From CALEAR01 sp035301485 (lineage in GTDB: Bacteria; Pseudomonadota; Gammaproteobacteria; Pseudomonadales; Alcanivoracaceae), in contig DATGUF010000013.1 of assembly GCA_035301485.1 (NCBI GenBank), positions 15,299 through 79,298 of the forward strand: a DNA stretch of 64,000 nt, in the 5' to 3' direction. A program made the position numbers and the translations under genes. Position 1 is the first letter of the stretch; the number at the start of each line of letters is the position of its first letter. The notes below the pieces were generated by a model that was not told the DNA's origin, did not search any database, and was given only the letters and a program-made list of their open reading frames with translations. This document shows, one piece after another, positions 1-9,116 of this stretch.

Positions 1-79
1 TCCACATGGTATCGGATCGGATGACACTTATATGTGTCCCGTAAAACGAGACAGTGAACTCATGGTTGAGTGCCACTGC

Positions 80-159
80 CTTGAAACTCGCTGTTATTGT
101 AACGTTTCAAGTTCTTAATGCACTAAGCGCTTGCTTGGTGCGTTAAGCAAGCGCTTAGT
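80..159. repeat. Two perfect inverted repeats in the left-end intergenic region
   Basis: Positions 1–213 hold no gene that I can support. Two perfect dyads lie here. The first has 8-bp arms at 80–87 and 104–111 (CTTGAAAC/GTTTCAAG) around a 16-nt spacer. The second has 15-bp arms at 122–136 and 145–159 around an 8-nt loop (GGTGCGTT). Neither has a T-run directly after it on either strand, so a simple intrinsic terminator is not obvious. The second could still end transcription of the channel gene, whose stop codon is at 214, or be an operator or an extragenic repeat. Confidence 0.6.
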
Positions 160-213
160 ATAGGCAAAATATATAGAAGTTTGACCCCCTTTCTCCAAGT
201 TCTTTGTGACTTG

Positions 214-3200
214 TTAGTTTTTAGTGTCTAAGGTGTTGTTTTTGTGTGATGAAACGCTGTCCTCATCATCTGCCAGTGTGACAGCATCTCCTTGTGTGTT
301 AACCAGTGTCACTTCAAGCTGGTTGTAAGCAATGTTGATGTTTAAAGCCCGCGCTCGCTCAATAATGCTTTGGTTTAACTCATCAATGGTGCGCATACGG
401 TCGGAAAGCGTTTTTACATGCATTCTCAAGTCGTAATCGAGTGTGCTGGCGCTCATGGCCGTAAAAAGCGCTGTTGGGGCAGGGTCATCAAGAACGCGCG
501 GGTTTGCTGCCGCTGCGTCTAATAGCATTTGCTTGGCAAGATTTAGATCAGTGTCGTACCCAAACCCAACTTTAACAACCACGCGAGTGACCGTGTCGGT
601 GAGGGTCCAGTTCACAAAGCGATCGGTAACAAAAGCCTTGTTAGGCAGAATGACTTCGCAGCGATTGGAATCACGCACTGTGGTGGCACGAATACGAATG
701 CGGGTGACGGTGCCTGTGTAGTTACCAATGGTGACGAAATCACCCACACGAATAGGGCGTTCAAACAAAAGAATAATGCCAGAAATAAAGTTGGCGAATA
801 TTTCTTGCAAACCAAACCCTAAGCCAAACCCAAGGGCGGCCACTAGCCACTGCAGTTTATCCCAAGAAATGCCCAGGGTGGCCATGGCGGCCACTATGCC
901 AATGCTTGTTAACGCATAGGTAAGCAGCGCTGTAATGGTGTAGCTGCTACCAGGCTTAAGAGTAAGCCTAGAAAGGACGGTAACGGCTAATAAGCTTGGT
1001 AGGTTGCGCGCTAGAGCAATGCTGATGGCTAAAATTAAAGTGGCTCCTAATAAATTGCCTAAGGTGGCATTGCCACTTTCGCCATAGCTCCACAAGGTGA
1101 TGTGGTCGAGATAAGACAGTGCGCCAACGAGGTCGGCCCAAATGAAGTAAAGCAGTGTGCCTAGCACCAATAGGGTGGCCCAGCGCACTAAGCGTAACGA
1201 TTGTTCGTTTAAGCGCACCAGGTCTAAATTTAAAGCATCTTCTTTTGCGCTTAATTCACTGTCTTCCACTTCCTCTTTTTCTTCGCGGTATTGGCGTCTC
1301 AATATTGCTCTTTCATAAGCCAGTTGGCGCGCAGACACGTTTAGTGCACGTAGGGCGAGGTGGTAAATTAAATAACAGGCCCAAAGCGCGGCCAGTGATA
1401 GTAACAAGCGCTGCGCTAAAGTAATGGCGGTGTAGTGATAGCCCAATGCAGAAGCGATGGCTACCCCAACGGGTAAACACAGAAGGAGAAGAGAGCCTAT
1501 TACCGGCAGTAAGGCGATTTTTTCTTGTGCCTCGGAAGTCTCGCGGTGTTGCATGAGTGGGCGCCATAAGGACCACGCCAACATTAAACCGATGATAACG
1601 AACAGTAAGGGCCCTAGCGGGTTGCTCATTAGGCTAGCGGGATGTTGCTTGCCCAGTTGAATGCTCCATAGAACGGGCAGTAGCAATAGGCTAAAAGGTA
1701 CAATGCGTTTGCTGAAATATTCGCTGCCTGTTGCAGACCAACGGAAGTGCTGCTGCCCAATACCTTCTGCATGCAAAATATCCTTGGCCCACAGTAACAG
1801 CCACAGAGCCAAACCATATTGCCACGTTAGGGTAAACAGCATGCCGTTATAGGTATAAGTGGTTTTGGGTAACCATAAAATGGCGCTGAGGGTAATGGCT
1901 AGCGGTAGTGGTGCGCTGTTGAACAAGCTAAGTATCAGAGCTTTAGGGGTGTGCCACTGGCGCTCATAGCGCACATAACCGGTTTGTTCGTTAATGGCGG
2001 CCACTTCTTGCTGCCAGTGAGAGGTTTGGCGGCGCAACAACGCTAGCAAGGCAAAACCTGTAAGCAGCCATGGCCACTGTTTCTTAAAGCCTGTTTGAAA
2101 TGCACTATAAATGGGCTGTAGTTTGAGTGAGCCAAGCGTACTAAATAATTTTTGCGGTAGCTGCTGCCACCAATGGCTATCCATGGGGCGGCTGCTTGGC
2201 ATCCAAAACAATTGTTCGGTGATAATGTCTTGGTTTTGTTTGATGGCCGCTAACAGTTGCTGGTAAATAATGCGGTTGTTAACGGCTAAATCTAAAGTGT
2301 CGGCCAGTGCATCACTTAAGGCATCGAGCAGTTGCCAGCCCATTTCTAGGTTATCGGCTAAGGCAGTTTGCAGGGTGGAGTCTGTGGTGCCTTCTTGTTG
2401 CAACATTTCAGCCGCTGTGTCGACGGCATTCGTTTTTGCGATGCGTTGTTTGGTTAATTGAAACTGTTCAATACGCCAATCTGCTAGTTGTGTATCGTCG
2501 TAAGCCGGCGCTTTAGGTTTGGGAAGCTGTTGCTGCTGTTGGTAAAGCAGTTGTGATAGCAGCAGGCTGCCACGCAAGGCGTCTATTTGCTCTTGTAGGT
2601 TGTGCACCATTTGGCGGCTACGTTTGAGTTGTTCTTGCAGTTGTAATTGTTCTTGCTGCAAGGTTCTTTGTGCTTTGTTCACGCTGTTTAAACGCTCTGC
2701 GTATTGCAGGTTACTTTTGATTTGCTGCGCTAAAGCGGGGGAACGCTGAGCAAGGAGTTGTAAATCTTCAGCGCTGCCATAGGCCAATAAACTATCGAGT
2801 TGCGCATCGCGTTGTTGGGTGAGGTGTTGTTCGCGGAGGCTGATGCTGCGTTTAGCATGCTCTATTTGTAGGGCTACCCATTGTTGTTTAATGTTTGCGT
2901 AACGCTGCTGTGTAGGGTTTATTTGCAGCTCTTGGCGCAACACATTGAGTTCTGCATTGTGCACATCGGTTTTAAGCTGCCAGTAAATATAGTCGGGAGT
3001 TTGCTGTTGGCTACTGTCTAAAGTGGCTAGCTGTGCCTTAGCATCCTCTAAAAGCTTTAGGGTGTCTGCAATGCGGCGCTGGTTTCGTTCAGGCAGGGTT
3101 TGCGTGTTGGAAAAGTTAATCTCCGCTTGCTGGAGTTCGTCTTGCAGTGCGTTGAGTTGTGTATAAGCGTCTGTAAGCGCCACTTTTTGTTCGGCAAGGG

Positions 3201-3519
3201 TAAGGTGCTTGAAGTCGGGCGCTATATAGCTGCTGTTTGCAAGCTGTTGTTCAAGTTTGAGTGCATCTGTTGTGGCGCTTTGTTGGGCCTGTTCGAGGGT
3301 GCTTAGCTGCTGCGCTAATTGTGTTTTTTGTTGTAGTAAATCTTTGTTTTTCTGCCACAGCTCTCGTTTTTTTTGAGCTTCTTCGGTGTCTTCTTGGGCG
3401 AGGTTTTCTAGCTGTTGCTCTATGTGGGCTAAGGTAGTGGCTTGCAGGGGCGCACTCGCCAACGTTAGTAACAGCGTTAAGCACGCGAGTTTAAGAAAAT
3501 TAACGAAAGTGGGGTGCAT
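214..3519 (-). CDS. MscK/MscM-type large mechanosensitive channel
   Basis: This is a large MscS-superfamily channel of about 1100 residues that releases solutes across the inner membrane on hypo-osmotic shock. An N-terminal signal peptide (about residues 1–27) leads into a long Gln/Leu-rich periplasmic coiled coil (about 30–340). Many membrane helices follow (about 470–890). A C-terminal MscS pore and beta domain contains GFGLGFGLQEIFANFISG followed by ERPIRVGDFV. Two starts are possible. ATG at 3519 begins a clean signal peptide, while TTG at 3525 lies about 8 nt after a GAGGA ribosome site, so the protein may carry two extra residues. The gene is monocistronic, 122 bp downstream of the crotonase gene. 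MscK and YjeP/MscM share this architecture and I cannot separate them by eye. Confidence 0.88.
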   Translation of the reverse strand: MHPTFVNFLKLACLTLLLTLASAPLQATTLAHIEQQLENLAQEDTEEAQKKRELWQKNKDLLQQKTQLAQQLSTLEQAQQSATTDALKLEQQLANSSYIAPDFKHLTLAEQKVALTDAYTQLNALQDELQQAEINFSNTQTLPERNQRRIADTLKLLEDAKAQLATLDSSQQQTPDYIYWQLKTDVHNAELNVLRQELQINPTQQRYANIKQQWVALQIEHAKRSISLREQHLTQQRDAQLDSLLAYGSAEDLQLLAQRSPALAQQIKSNLQYAERLNSVNKAQRTLQQEQLQLQEQLKRSRQMVHNLQEQIDALRGSLLLSQLLYQQQQQLPKPKAPAYDDTQLADWRIEQFQLTKQRIAKTNAVDTAAEMLQQEGTTDSTLQTALADNLEMGWQLLDALSDALADTLDLAVNNRIIYQQLLAAIKQNQDIITEQLFWMPSSRPMDSHWWQQLPQKLFSTLGSLKLQPIYSAFQTGFKKQWPWLLTGFALLALLRRQTSHWQQEVAAINEQTGYVRYERQWHTPKALILSLFNSAPLPLAITLSAILWLPKTTYTYNGMLFTLTWQYGLALWLLLWAKDILHAEGIGQQHFRWSATGSEYFSKRIVPFSLLLLPVLWSIQLGKQHPASLMSNPLGPLLFVIIGLMLAWSLWRPLMQHRETSEAQEKIALLPVIGSLLLLCLPVGVAIASALGYHYTAITLAQRLLLSLAALWACYLIYHLALRALNVSARQLAYERAILRRQYREEKEEVEDSELSAKEDALNLDLVRLNEQSLRLVRWATLLVLGTLLYFIWADLVGALSYLDHITLWSYGESGNATLGNLLGATLILAISIALARNLPSLLAVTVLSRLTLKPGSSYTITALLTYALTSIGIVAAMATLGISWDKLQWLVAALGFGLGFGLQEIFANFISGIILLFERPIRVGDFVTIGNYTGTVTRIRIRATTVRDSNRCEVILPNKAFVTDRFVNWTLTDTVTRVVVKVGFGYDTDLNLAKQMLLDAAAANPRVLDDPAPTALFTAMSASTLDYDLRMHVKTLSDRMRTIDELNQSIIERARALNINIAYNQLEVTLVNTQGDAVTLADDEDSVSSHKNNTLDTKN

Positions 3520-3641
3520 GGCCAATCAGAGCGTCCTCGGTGTAAAGATAAGTAAGGCTCTTAGTGTGCACCGAATGTTCTGTGAGTAGCAAGGTATATC
3601 AAAGGGCTACACTGTGGCGGCAGCCCTTTGTAGGGTGGAAG

Positions 3642-4457
3642 TTAAAACGGCAGTTTACGTGGTTTAAATTCCGCCACGCTTTTCTTTAAGGCTGCTTTGG
3701 CGGCACGGCGTTGGTTGCTGTTAAGCAGCACACGCAGTTGTGCTAAACGCTCTCGTGCTAGGGCGCGCTTAGGTGTGCTCACCCAGTTCTTTTGGAACAG
3801 TACTTTAATTGTGCCAAGGGCATCGGGAGATTTCTCCACCAAGGTAGCGCATAGGGCTTCTGCAGCAGCCATGGGGTCTTCATGCACTTCTGTGATGAGT
3901 TGCCACTTTAAGGCTTCTTCTGCGCTAATCACTTCTCCTGTCATGGCTAGTTTTTTGGCCACATCCAGTGGCATGAGTTCGCGCAAGGTAAGGGTGCCAG
4001 ACATATCGGGCACCAAACCCCATTTTATTTCCATAATGGAAAGTTTGCTGTTGGGGGTGCTGAAGCGGAAATCAGCGGCCAGTGCCAGTTGCAAAGCGCC
4101 GCCATAGCAGTGGCCATGGATTACCGCCACCACGGGCACAGGCACATTGCGCCACGCCCAACAGGCTTGCTGGAACAGGTTCGTGCGCCGCCCCCAAGGA
4201 AAGAATGACAGGAACATTTGAGCGGGTTGGCCGGTAACACTCGCCACATCTAAGCCGGTGCTAAACGCAGGGCCGTCACCACTGAGGATGACAGCCCTGA
4301 GTTCACGCTGCGGACGCAGCCAAGCGGCTGCCTCCGTCAGTGCTTTAAGCATGGGTAAATCTAAGCCGTTGTATTTGTCGGCACGTATCATGCGCACATG
4401 AGCGATGTGATCGCTCAGTGACACTGCGACACGGCTACGAAATACTTTGTCAGACAT
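3642..4457 (-). CDS. Crotonase-family enoyl-CoA hydratase/isomerase
   Basis: A 271-residue crotonase-fold protein acting on acyl-CoA thioesters. The oxyanion-hole segments FSTGLDV (about residue 67) and HGHCYGGALQLALA (about 113–126) are present. The first catalytic Glu of enoyl-CoA hydratase, in the GGALQLAL segment, is a Gln here. The second is kept (SIMEIKWG), followed by GLVPDMSGTL. An Asp at that place resembles the catalytic Asp of delta3,5-delta2,4-dienoyl-CoA isomerases. An isomerase role, for example on unsaturated fatty acids, is therefore more likely than plain hydration; this is inference from motif alignment done by eye. The gene begins 3 bp after gatB and is probably the last gene of the gatCAB transcript. 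Confidence 0.85.
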   Translation of the reverse strand: MSDKVFRSRVAVSLSDHIAHVRMIRADKYNGLDLPMLKALTEAAAWLRPQRELRAVILSGDGPAFSTGLDVASVTGQPAQMFLSFFPWGRRTNLFQQACWAWRNVPVPVVAVIHGHCYGGALQLALAADFRFSTPNSKLSIMEIKWGLVPDMSGTLTLRELMPLDVAKKLAMTGEVISAEEALKWQLITEVHEDPMAAAEALCATLVEKSPDALGTIKVLFQKNWVSTPKRALARERLAQLRVLLNSNQRRAAKAALKKSVAEFKPRKLPF

Positions 4458-4460
4458 GTT

Positions 4461-5909
4461 TTACCCTTTTAATTTCGCTTGCAACAGCTCGTTCACCTGC
4501 TGTGGGTTGGCCTTGCCCTTGCTGAGGCGCATGGTTTGGCCTACGAAGAAGCCGAACATACGTTTTTGGCGGTGCTCTTCAGCGGCACGGAAGGCCTCCA
4601 CTTGTTCTGGGTTTTCGGCAATCACTTGATCTACGAGTTTTTCTAACTCGCCAGAATCCGACATTTGCTTTAAACCTTGCTCTTCGATGATGGTGTCTGG
4701 GTCTTTGCTGGTTTCCCACGCAGCCTCAAACACCTGTTTCGCGATGCGTCCAGAGATGGTGCCATCTTTAATACGGCTAATGAGCTGAGCTAGCTGTTCT
4801 GCACTAATTGGCGCGTCGGTGATGCTAACGCTGTGCTGGTTGAGCGCGCCCGCGAGGTCGCCGAGCACCCAGTTGGCGGCCAGTTTGGCATCGCCACAGG
4901 CGGTGGTAACGGCTTCGAAATAATCAGCTGTAAAACGGTCGCTAGTGAGTTGTACTGCATCATAAGTGGATAACTCATACTCACTAATAAAGCGCGTTTT
5001 GCGTGCTTCAGGCAGCTCAGGCAAAGCTTCTTTCAGTGCTTGGATTTGTGCCTCTGTTACATTAACGGGGGCGATATCTGGGCACGGGAAATAGCGGTAA
5101 TCGTCAGCATCTTCTTTCACACGCATGGAGCGTGCAGTGTGCGTGTCGCCATTGTATAAGCGTGTTTCCTGAATAACTTCGCCGCCATCTTCCAAGATGT
5201 CGATTTGGCGCTCTACCTCTTGCTTAATACACGCTTCCATAAAGCGGAAGGAGTTGAGGTTTTTTGTTTCCGTACGCACGCCTAGGGTTTCGGTGCCTTT
5301 TTTGCGTACCGACACGTTAACGTCGAAGCGTAAAGAGCCTTGCGCCATTTTACCGTCGCACACGCCAAGGGTAGTAACAATGCTGTACAACGAGCGCGCA
5401 AAAGCCACCGCTTCTTCCGCAGAACGCATGTCGGGCTCGGTGACTACTTCAATTAAAGGAGTGCCCGCTCGGTTTAAATCGATGCCCGATTGGCCATGAA
5501 AGCCTTCGTGGCTAGATTTGCCTGCGTCTTCTTCTAAGTGAGCATGGTGAATGCGAATGGTTTTTCGTTCGCCATTGCTGAGCTCAATGTCGATGCCGCC
5601 ACCCACCACAATGGGTTCGTCGTTTTGTGTGGTTTGGTAGCCTTTTGGCGAATCAGGGTAGAAATAGTGTTTGCGCTCAAATACTGAGCGTTTGTTGATG
5701 TCTGCGCCCACAGCGAGGCCGAATTTAATCGCTTGCTCAATAGCGCCTTTGTTAACGCTAGCGATGGTGCCTGGCATGCCCAAATCAATCAGGCTGGCTT
5801 GGCTGTTTGGTTCGGCACCAAAAGCGGTGCTGGCAGCAGAAAATATTTTTGAGGCAGTGGTGAGTTGCACGTGAACCTCAAGGCCAATAACGGTTTCCCA
5901 CGAGTTCAT
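4461..5909 (-). CDS. gatB: Asp-tRNA(Asn)/Glu-tRNA(Gln) amidotransferase subunit B
   Basis: The 482-residue GatB subunit of the GatCAB amidotransferase. It binds mischarged Glu-tRNA(Gln) or Asp-tRNA(Asn), activates the side-chain carboxylate with ATP, and accepts ammonia channelled from GatA. The N-terminal signature WETVIGLEVHVQL and the segment GTPLIEVVTEPD are typical, and the C-terminal part (about 330–480) is the tRNA-binding GatB/Yqey helical domain ending in NPQQVNELL. Length is normal for the family. Its ATG follows the gatA stop codon without a gap, which implies translational coupling. The window also carries a tRNA-Gln gene, a possible substrate tRNA if the genome lacks a glutaminyl-tRNA or asparaginyl-tRNA synthetase. 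Confidence 0.97.
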   Translation of the reverse strand: MNSWETVIGLEVHVQLTTASKIFSAASTAFGAEPNSQASLIDLGMPGTIASVNKGAIEQAIKFGLAVGADINKRSVFERKHYFYPDSPKGYQTTQNDEPIVVGGGIDIELSNGERKTIRIHHAHLEEDAGKSSHEGFHGQSGIDLNRAGTPLIEVVTEPDMRSAEEAVAFARSLYSIVTTLGVCDGKMAQGSLRFDVNVSVRKKGTETLGVRTETKNLNSFRFMEACIKQEVERQIDILEDGGEVIQETRLYNGDTHTARSMRVKEDADDYRYFPCPDIAPVNVTEAQIQALKEALPELPEARKTRFISEYELSTYDAVQLTSDRFTADYFEAVTTACGDAKLAANWVLGDLAGALNQHSVSITDAPISAEQLAQLISRIKDGTISGRIAKQVFEAAWETSKDPDTIIEEQGLKQMSDSGELEKLVDQVIAENPEQVEAFRAAEEHRQKRMFGFFVGQTMRLSKGKANPQQVNELLQAKLKG

Positions 5910-7367
5910 TTATGCATCTCCCATAGCAGTAGGTTGTTGTGTATGCCAATCGGTATGTTGCTGATATTGGTGAGCCACTTGCAGCAAACGGGCTTCATCA
6001 AAGGCGCGTCCGATAAGCTGCGCCCCCACGGGTAAACCTTGTGAGAAGCCTACAGGTAGAGACAGTGCAGGCAACCCAGCCAAGTTGGCGCCAATGGTGT
6101 AAGTGTCTGATAAATTCATGGCCACAGGCCCTTCTTTATCAGCAAAGGGGAAGGCGGTGGTGGGGGTGGTGGGCCCAAAAATAACATCCACGTCGTTAAG
6201 GGCATTGTTAAAGGCATCGGCAATCATGCGGCGCACTTTTTGTGCTTGCACGTAGTACTTGTCATACCCCTTGGTGGAGAGCATGAAGTTACCGAGTAGG
6301 ATTCGCTCTTGCACATTGAGGCCAAAGCCTTCGCTGCGGCTACGGCGGTAAAGGTCTTCGATGTCTTTAGGGTTGTCGCACTGATGGCCAAAACGCACGC
6401 CGTCAAGGCGCGCTAAGTTAGAGGCCGCTTCTGCCGCCACCAACGCCGTGTAGGTGGGGATAACCCACTCTAAACAGGGCAGCGAAATGTCCACAATGGT
6501 GGCGCCTTGCGCTTCGAGTGCCGCTAGCGCAGCACGTACGGGAGTGGCCACTTCGTCAGAAAGAGCTGCCGAGAAAAGTTGCTCAGGAACGCCAATGCGT
6601 AAGCCGCTAATGGGTTGCGTTAATGCAGCAGTGTAATCGGGCACCGCTTGAGTGGCGCTGGTGCCATCTTTTTCATCGTGGCCAGCCATAGCGCCGAGCA
6701 ATAAAGCACAGTCAGCTGCAGTGGTGGCCATGGGGCCCGCATGGTCGAGGCTTGAGGCTAGCGCCACCATGCCCCAACGAGAAATGCGCCCATAGGTGGG
6801 CTTTAAGCCGGTTATGCCGGTTAAAGCAGAGGGCTGACGAATGGAGCCGCCCGTGTCTGAACCAGTGGCAGCCGGTGTTAAGCGAGCCGCTACTGCTGCA
6901 GCAGAGCCGCCAGAAGAGCCACCAGGTACGCGTTCTGTATCCCATGGGTTTTTTACTGGCCCATAAAAACTGGTTTCACTGGAAGAACCCATGGCGAGCT
7001 CATCCATATTGGTTTTGCCGAGCATCACCATACCGGCTTGCTGTAAACGCTCCACCACTGTGGCGTCGTAAGGAGGTAAGAAATTATCGAGCATGCGTGA
7101 AGCGCTCGAAGTGCGAATGTTCTTGGTGCAGAACATGTCTTTGTGAGCAATGGGAAGGCCGGTAAGAGGGCCTGCTTGGCCTGCCGCTCTCGCTTTATCG
7201 GCGGCTTTTGCTTGGGCTAAAGCCACTTCTGCGGTAACGGTAATGAAGCTGTTGAGGGTTTTGTCCTGTGCTTCAATACGCGCGAGATAATGCTCGGCCA
7301 ACTCTGTTGCGCTGAAATCACCACGCTCAAGGCCTTGCTGTAATTGCGTTAAGGTTTTCTGATGCAT
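5910..7367 (-). CDS. gatA: Glu-tRNA(Gln) amidotransferase subunit A (amidase)
   Basis: GatA, the glutaminase subunit of GatCAB, belongs to the amidase-signature family. The Lys–cisSer–Ser triad is visible: the Lys in IAHKDMF (about residue 77) and the two serines in GSDTGGSIRQPSAL (about 170–180). Ammonia released from glutamine is passed to GatB. Two in-frame ATGs lie close together at 7373 and 7367. An AAGGA ribosome site is 6 nt before the second and touches the first, so I prefer 7367, giving 485 residues. The gene lies 9 bp downstream of gatC and directly abuts gatB, forming one operon transcribed away from mreB. Confidence 0.96.
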   Translation of the reverse strand: MHQKTLTQLQQGLERGDFSATELAEHYLARIEAQDKTLNSFITVTAEVALAQAKAADKARAAGQAGPLTGLPIAHKDMFCTKNIRTSSASRMLDNFLPPYDATVVERLQQAGMVMLGKTNMDELAMGSSSETSFYGPVKNPWDTERVPGGSSGGSAAAVAARLTPAATGSDTGGSIRQPSALTGITGLKPTYGRISRWGMVALASSLDHAGPMATTAADCALLLGAMAGHDEKDGTSATQAVPDYTAALTQPISGLRIGVPEQLFSAALSDEVATPVRAALAALEAQGATIVDISLPCLEWVIPTYTALVAAEAASNLARLDGVRFGHQCDNPKDIEDLYRRSRSEGFGLNVQERILLGNFMLSTKGYDKYYVQAQKVRRMIADAFNNALNDVDVIFGPTTPTTAFPFADKEGPVAMNLSDTYTIGANLAGLPALSLPVGFSQGLPVGAQLIGRAFDEARLLQVAHQYQQHTDWHTQQPTAMGDA

Positions 7368-7376
7368 GGTCATTCC

Positions 7377-7667
7377 TTATTCTTCAATAACTTGCGGAAC
7401 CACATAGTGGTGGTCGGCGGTGTTTGCAGCGAGGTGCATAACGTCTTCGCGGCAATCCTGCTCGGTGACAACATCTTCTCGTAGGGGTTGCGAAGGGTCG
7501 AACAAATGCAAAAGGGGTTGCGTGTCACCGGTATCGATAGTGGATAGAGTGTCCACCACATCGATGAGTTGTTGTAAATGTGCAAGGGTGGTGTCGGTGC
7601 CTACAGTGGCTAGCTCGAGTTGCGAGAACTCAGCTAAACGTGCTAGGTCTTCTTGGGTTAATAACAT
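7377..7667 (-). CDS. gatC: Glu-tRNA(Gln) amidotransferase subunit C
   Basis: The 96-residue GatC subunit, which wraps around the GatA–GatB interface and stabilises the complex. The N-terminus LLTQEDLARLAEFSQLEL and the C-terminal stretch LREDVVTEQD are typical of the family. The open frame extends 20 codons further upstream, but those residues do not look like GatC. The ATG at 7667 gives the expected length and is preceded by GGAG. It is the first gene of the gatCAB–crotonase operon and is divergent from mreB. Confidence 0.95.
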   Translation of the reverse strand: MLLTQEDLARLAEFSQLELATVGTDTTLAHLQQLIDVVDTLSTIDTGDTQPLLHLFDPSQPLREDVVTEQDCREDVMHLAANTADHHYVVPQVIEE

Positions 7668-7814
7668 GAAATTTTGTTCTCCATGGCAGAGTGCAAGTAA
7701 GGCTGTGCAAGTGAAAATGACAGCCAATCAAGAAAAAACTTGCGAAAACGGCCTGTAAAATAGCATAAATCATGGCTCTAGGGCTAGCAGATAGGGAGCT
7801 AAAAGCAGCTTAAT

Positions 7815-7836
7815 CGCTTGCCCCAAGGGGCAAGCG
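7815..7836. repeat. 10-bp inverted repeat in the gatC/mreB intergenic region
   Basis: The 335-bp region between gatC and mreB (7668–8002) must hold the divergent promoters, although I do not see clear consensus boxes. It contains a perfect 10-bp dyad, CGCTTGCCCC, AA, GGGGCAAGCG. No good T-run follows it. It may be a hairpin in the mreB leader or a transcription-control site. Otherwise nothing in this stretch codes for a recognisable protein. Confidence 0.5.
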
Positions 7837-8002
7837 TTGTTAGAGTTGCGCGTTCTAACTATCATTGCCGCATGAGCGTGTTTTTTGGCCGGTAGGTGCT
7901 CACCTTTTGAACTACTGCCTTACTGCCCAGTGTTAAAAATTGGTGTTTATTAGCACAGCGGCGATCTCTATAGCGCACCAAACATTTAGGAAACCGACTA
8001 GA

Positions 8003-9046
8003 ATGTCTTTGATTAAGCGAATCCGGGGGATGTTCTCCACCGATTTATCCATTGACCTAGGTACGGCGAATACCATTATTTATGTTCGTGGTCGGGGCAT
8101 TGTCCTTGACGAACCTTCTGTAGTTGCTATTCGTAACCATGGCGCACAAAAGAGCGTTGCAGCAGTAGGCGGCGACGCAAAACGCATGCTTGGGCGTACC
8201 CCAGGCAATATCACCGCCATTAGGCCCATGAAAGATGGTGTGATTGCAGATTTCGAAATCACAGAAAAAATGCTGCACTATTTTATTCGTCGCGTGCATG
8301 AAGGAAGTTTCTTCCCGCCTGCGCCACGTGTATTAGTGTGCATTCCTTGTAAATCCACGCAAGTAGAGCGACGTGCCATTCAAGATTCCGCTTACGGTGC
8401 TGGCGCGCGTGAAGTGTTTTTAATTGAAGAGCCCATGGCGGCGGCTATCGGTGCAGGCTTACCTGTGGACGAAGCGCACGGCTCCATGGTGGTAGATATC
8501 GGTGGTGGCACCACTGAAATTGCTATTATTTCTTTAAACGGCATTGTTTACGCAGAATCCGTTCGTGTAGGTGGCGACCGTTTCGACGAAGCCATTGTTA
8601 GCTTTGTGCGCAAGGAATATGGCAGTTTAATCGGTGAAGCCACTGCAGAGCGTATTAAGCAAGAAATCGGTACTGCCTACCTAGAAGATGAAATTCGCGA
8701 AATTGATGTGCGTGGTCGTAATCTGGCTGAAGGTATTCCACGTGGTTTCACGCTTAATAGCGAAGAAATCCTTACCGCCTTGCAAGATCCATTATCCAGT
8801 ATCGTTAACGCGGTGCGTAACGCGCTAGAAGCGTCGCCTCCTGAATTAGCGTCCGATATTGCCGAACGTGGGTTAGTAGTAACAGGCGGTGGTGCTTTGT
8901 TGCGCGGTATAGATCGCCTGCTCAGCGAAGAAACTGGCTTGCCAGTGGTGGTGGCGGATGATCCACTAACCTGTGTGGCAAGAGGTGGTGGCCGCGCGCT
9001 TGAGTTGATCGACTCTCGTGGTATGGAAGGTTTAGCCTTAAGCTAA
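8003..9046 (+). CDS. mreB: Rod-shape-determining actin MreB
   Basis: MreB is the actin-like ATPase that forms membrane-bound filaments and guides lateral wall synthesis in rod-shaped cells. The protein has 347 residues, as expected. Visible actin-fold motifs are phosphate-1 DLSIDLGTANT (about 13–23), the second phosphate loop VVDIGGGTTEIAI (about 162–174) and the adenosine motif VVTGGGALLRG near residue 290. The frame remains open upstream to 7940, but the family N-terminus MSLIKRIRGMFSTDLSIDLG starts at the ATG at 8003, preceded by AGGA. It is the first gene of mreBCD, and an intrinsic terminator follows its stop codon. Confidence 0.98.
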   Translation: MSLIKRIRGMFSTDLSIDLGTANTIIYVRGRGIVLDEPSVVAIRNHGAQKSVAAVGGDAKRMLGRTPGNITAIRPMKDGVIADFEITEKMLHYFIRRVHEGSFFPPAPRVLVCIPCKSTQVERRAIQDSAYGAGAREVFLIEEPMAAAIGAGLPVDEAHGSMVVDIGGGTTEIAIISLNGIVYAESVRVGGDRFDEAIVSFVRKEYGSLIGEATAERIKQEIGTAYLEDEIREIDVRGRNLAEGIPRGFTLNSEEILTALQDPLSSIVNAVRNALEASPPELASDIAERGLVVTGGGALLRGIDRLLSEETGLPVVVADDPLTCVARGGGRALELIDSRGMEGLALS

Positions 9047-9053
9047 AGTTGTG

Positions 9054-9086
9054 GGCCTTTAACAACGGTTAGAGGCCTTTTCTTTT
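9054..9086 (+). terminator. Intrinsic terminator between mreB and mreC
   Basis: The arms GGCCTTTAAC (9054–9063) and GTTAGAGGCC (9068–9077) form a 10-bp stem with one G-U pair around an AACG loop. A TTTTCTTTT tail follows (9078–9086). It lies 8 bp after the mreB stop codon and 31 bp before the proposed mreC start. It would let mreB be expressed more highly than mreCD by partial termination. Confidence 0.8.
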
Positions 9087-9116
9087 GGGCGTCCAATCAG
9101 CCCTTGGAGGCCACTT

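Noticed and set aside
80..111. PsrA-like operator from GAAAC and GTTTC halves
   Set aside because: The spacer is 16 nt, whereas the PsrA consensus as I know it has a spacer of about 2–4 nt.
7668..7727. 20-codon N-terminal extension of GatC
   Set aside because: The residues do not resemble GatC, and the ATG at 7667 gives normal length with a ribosome site.
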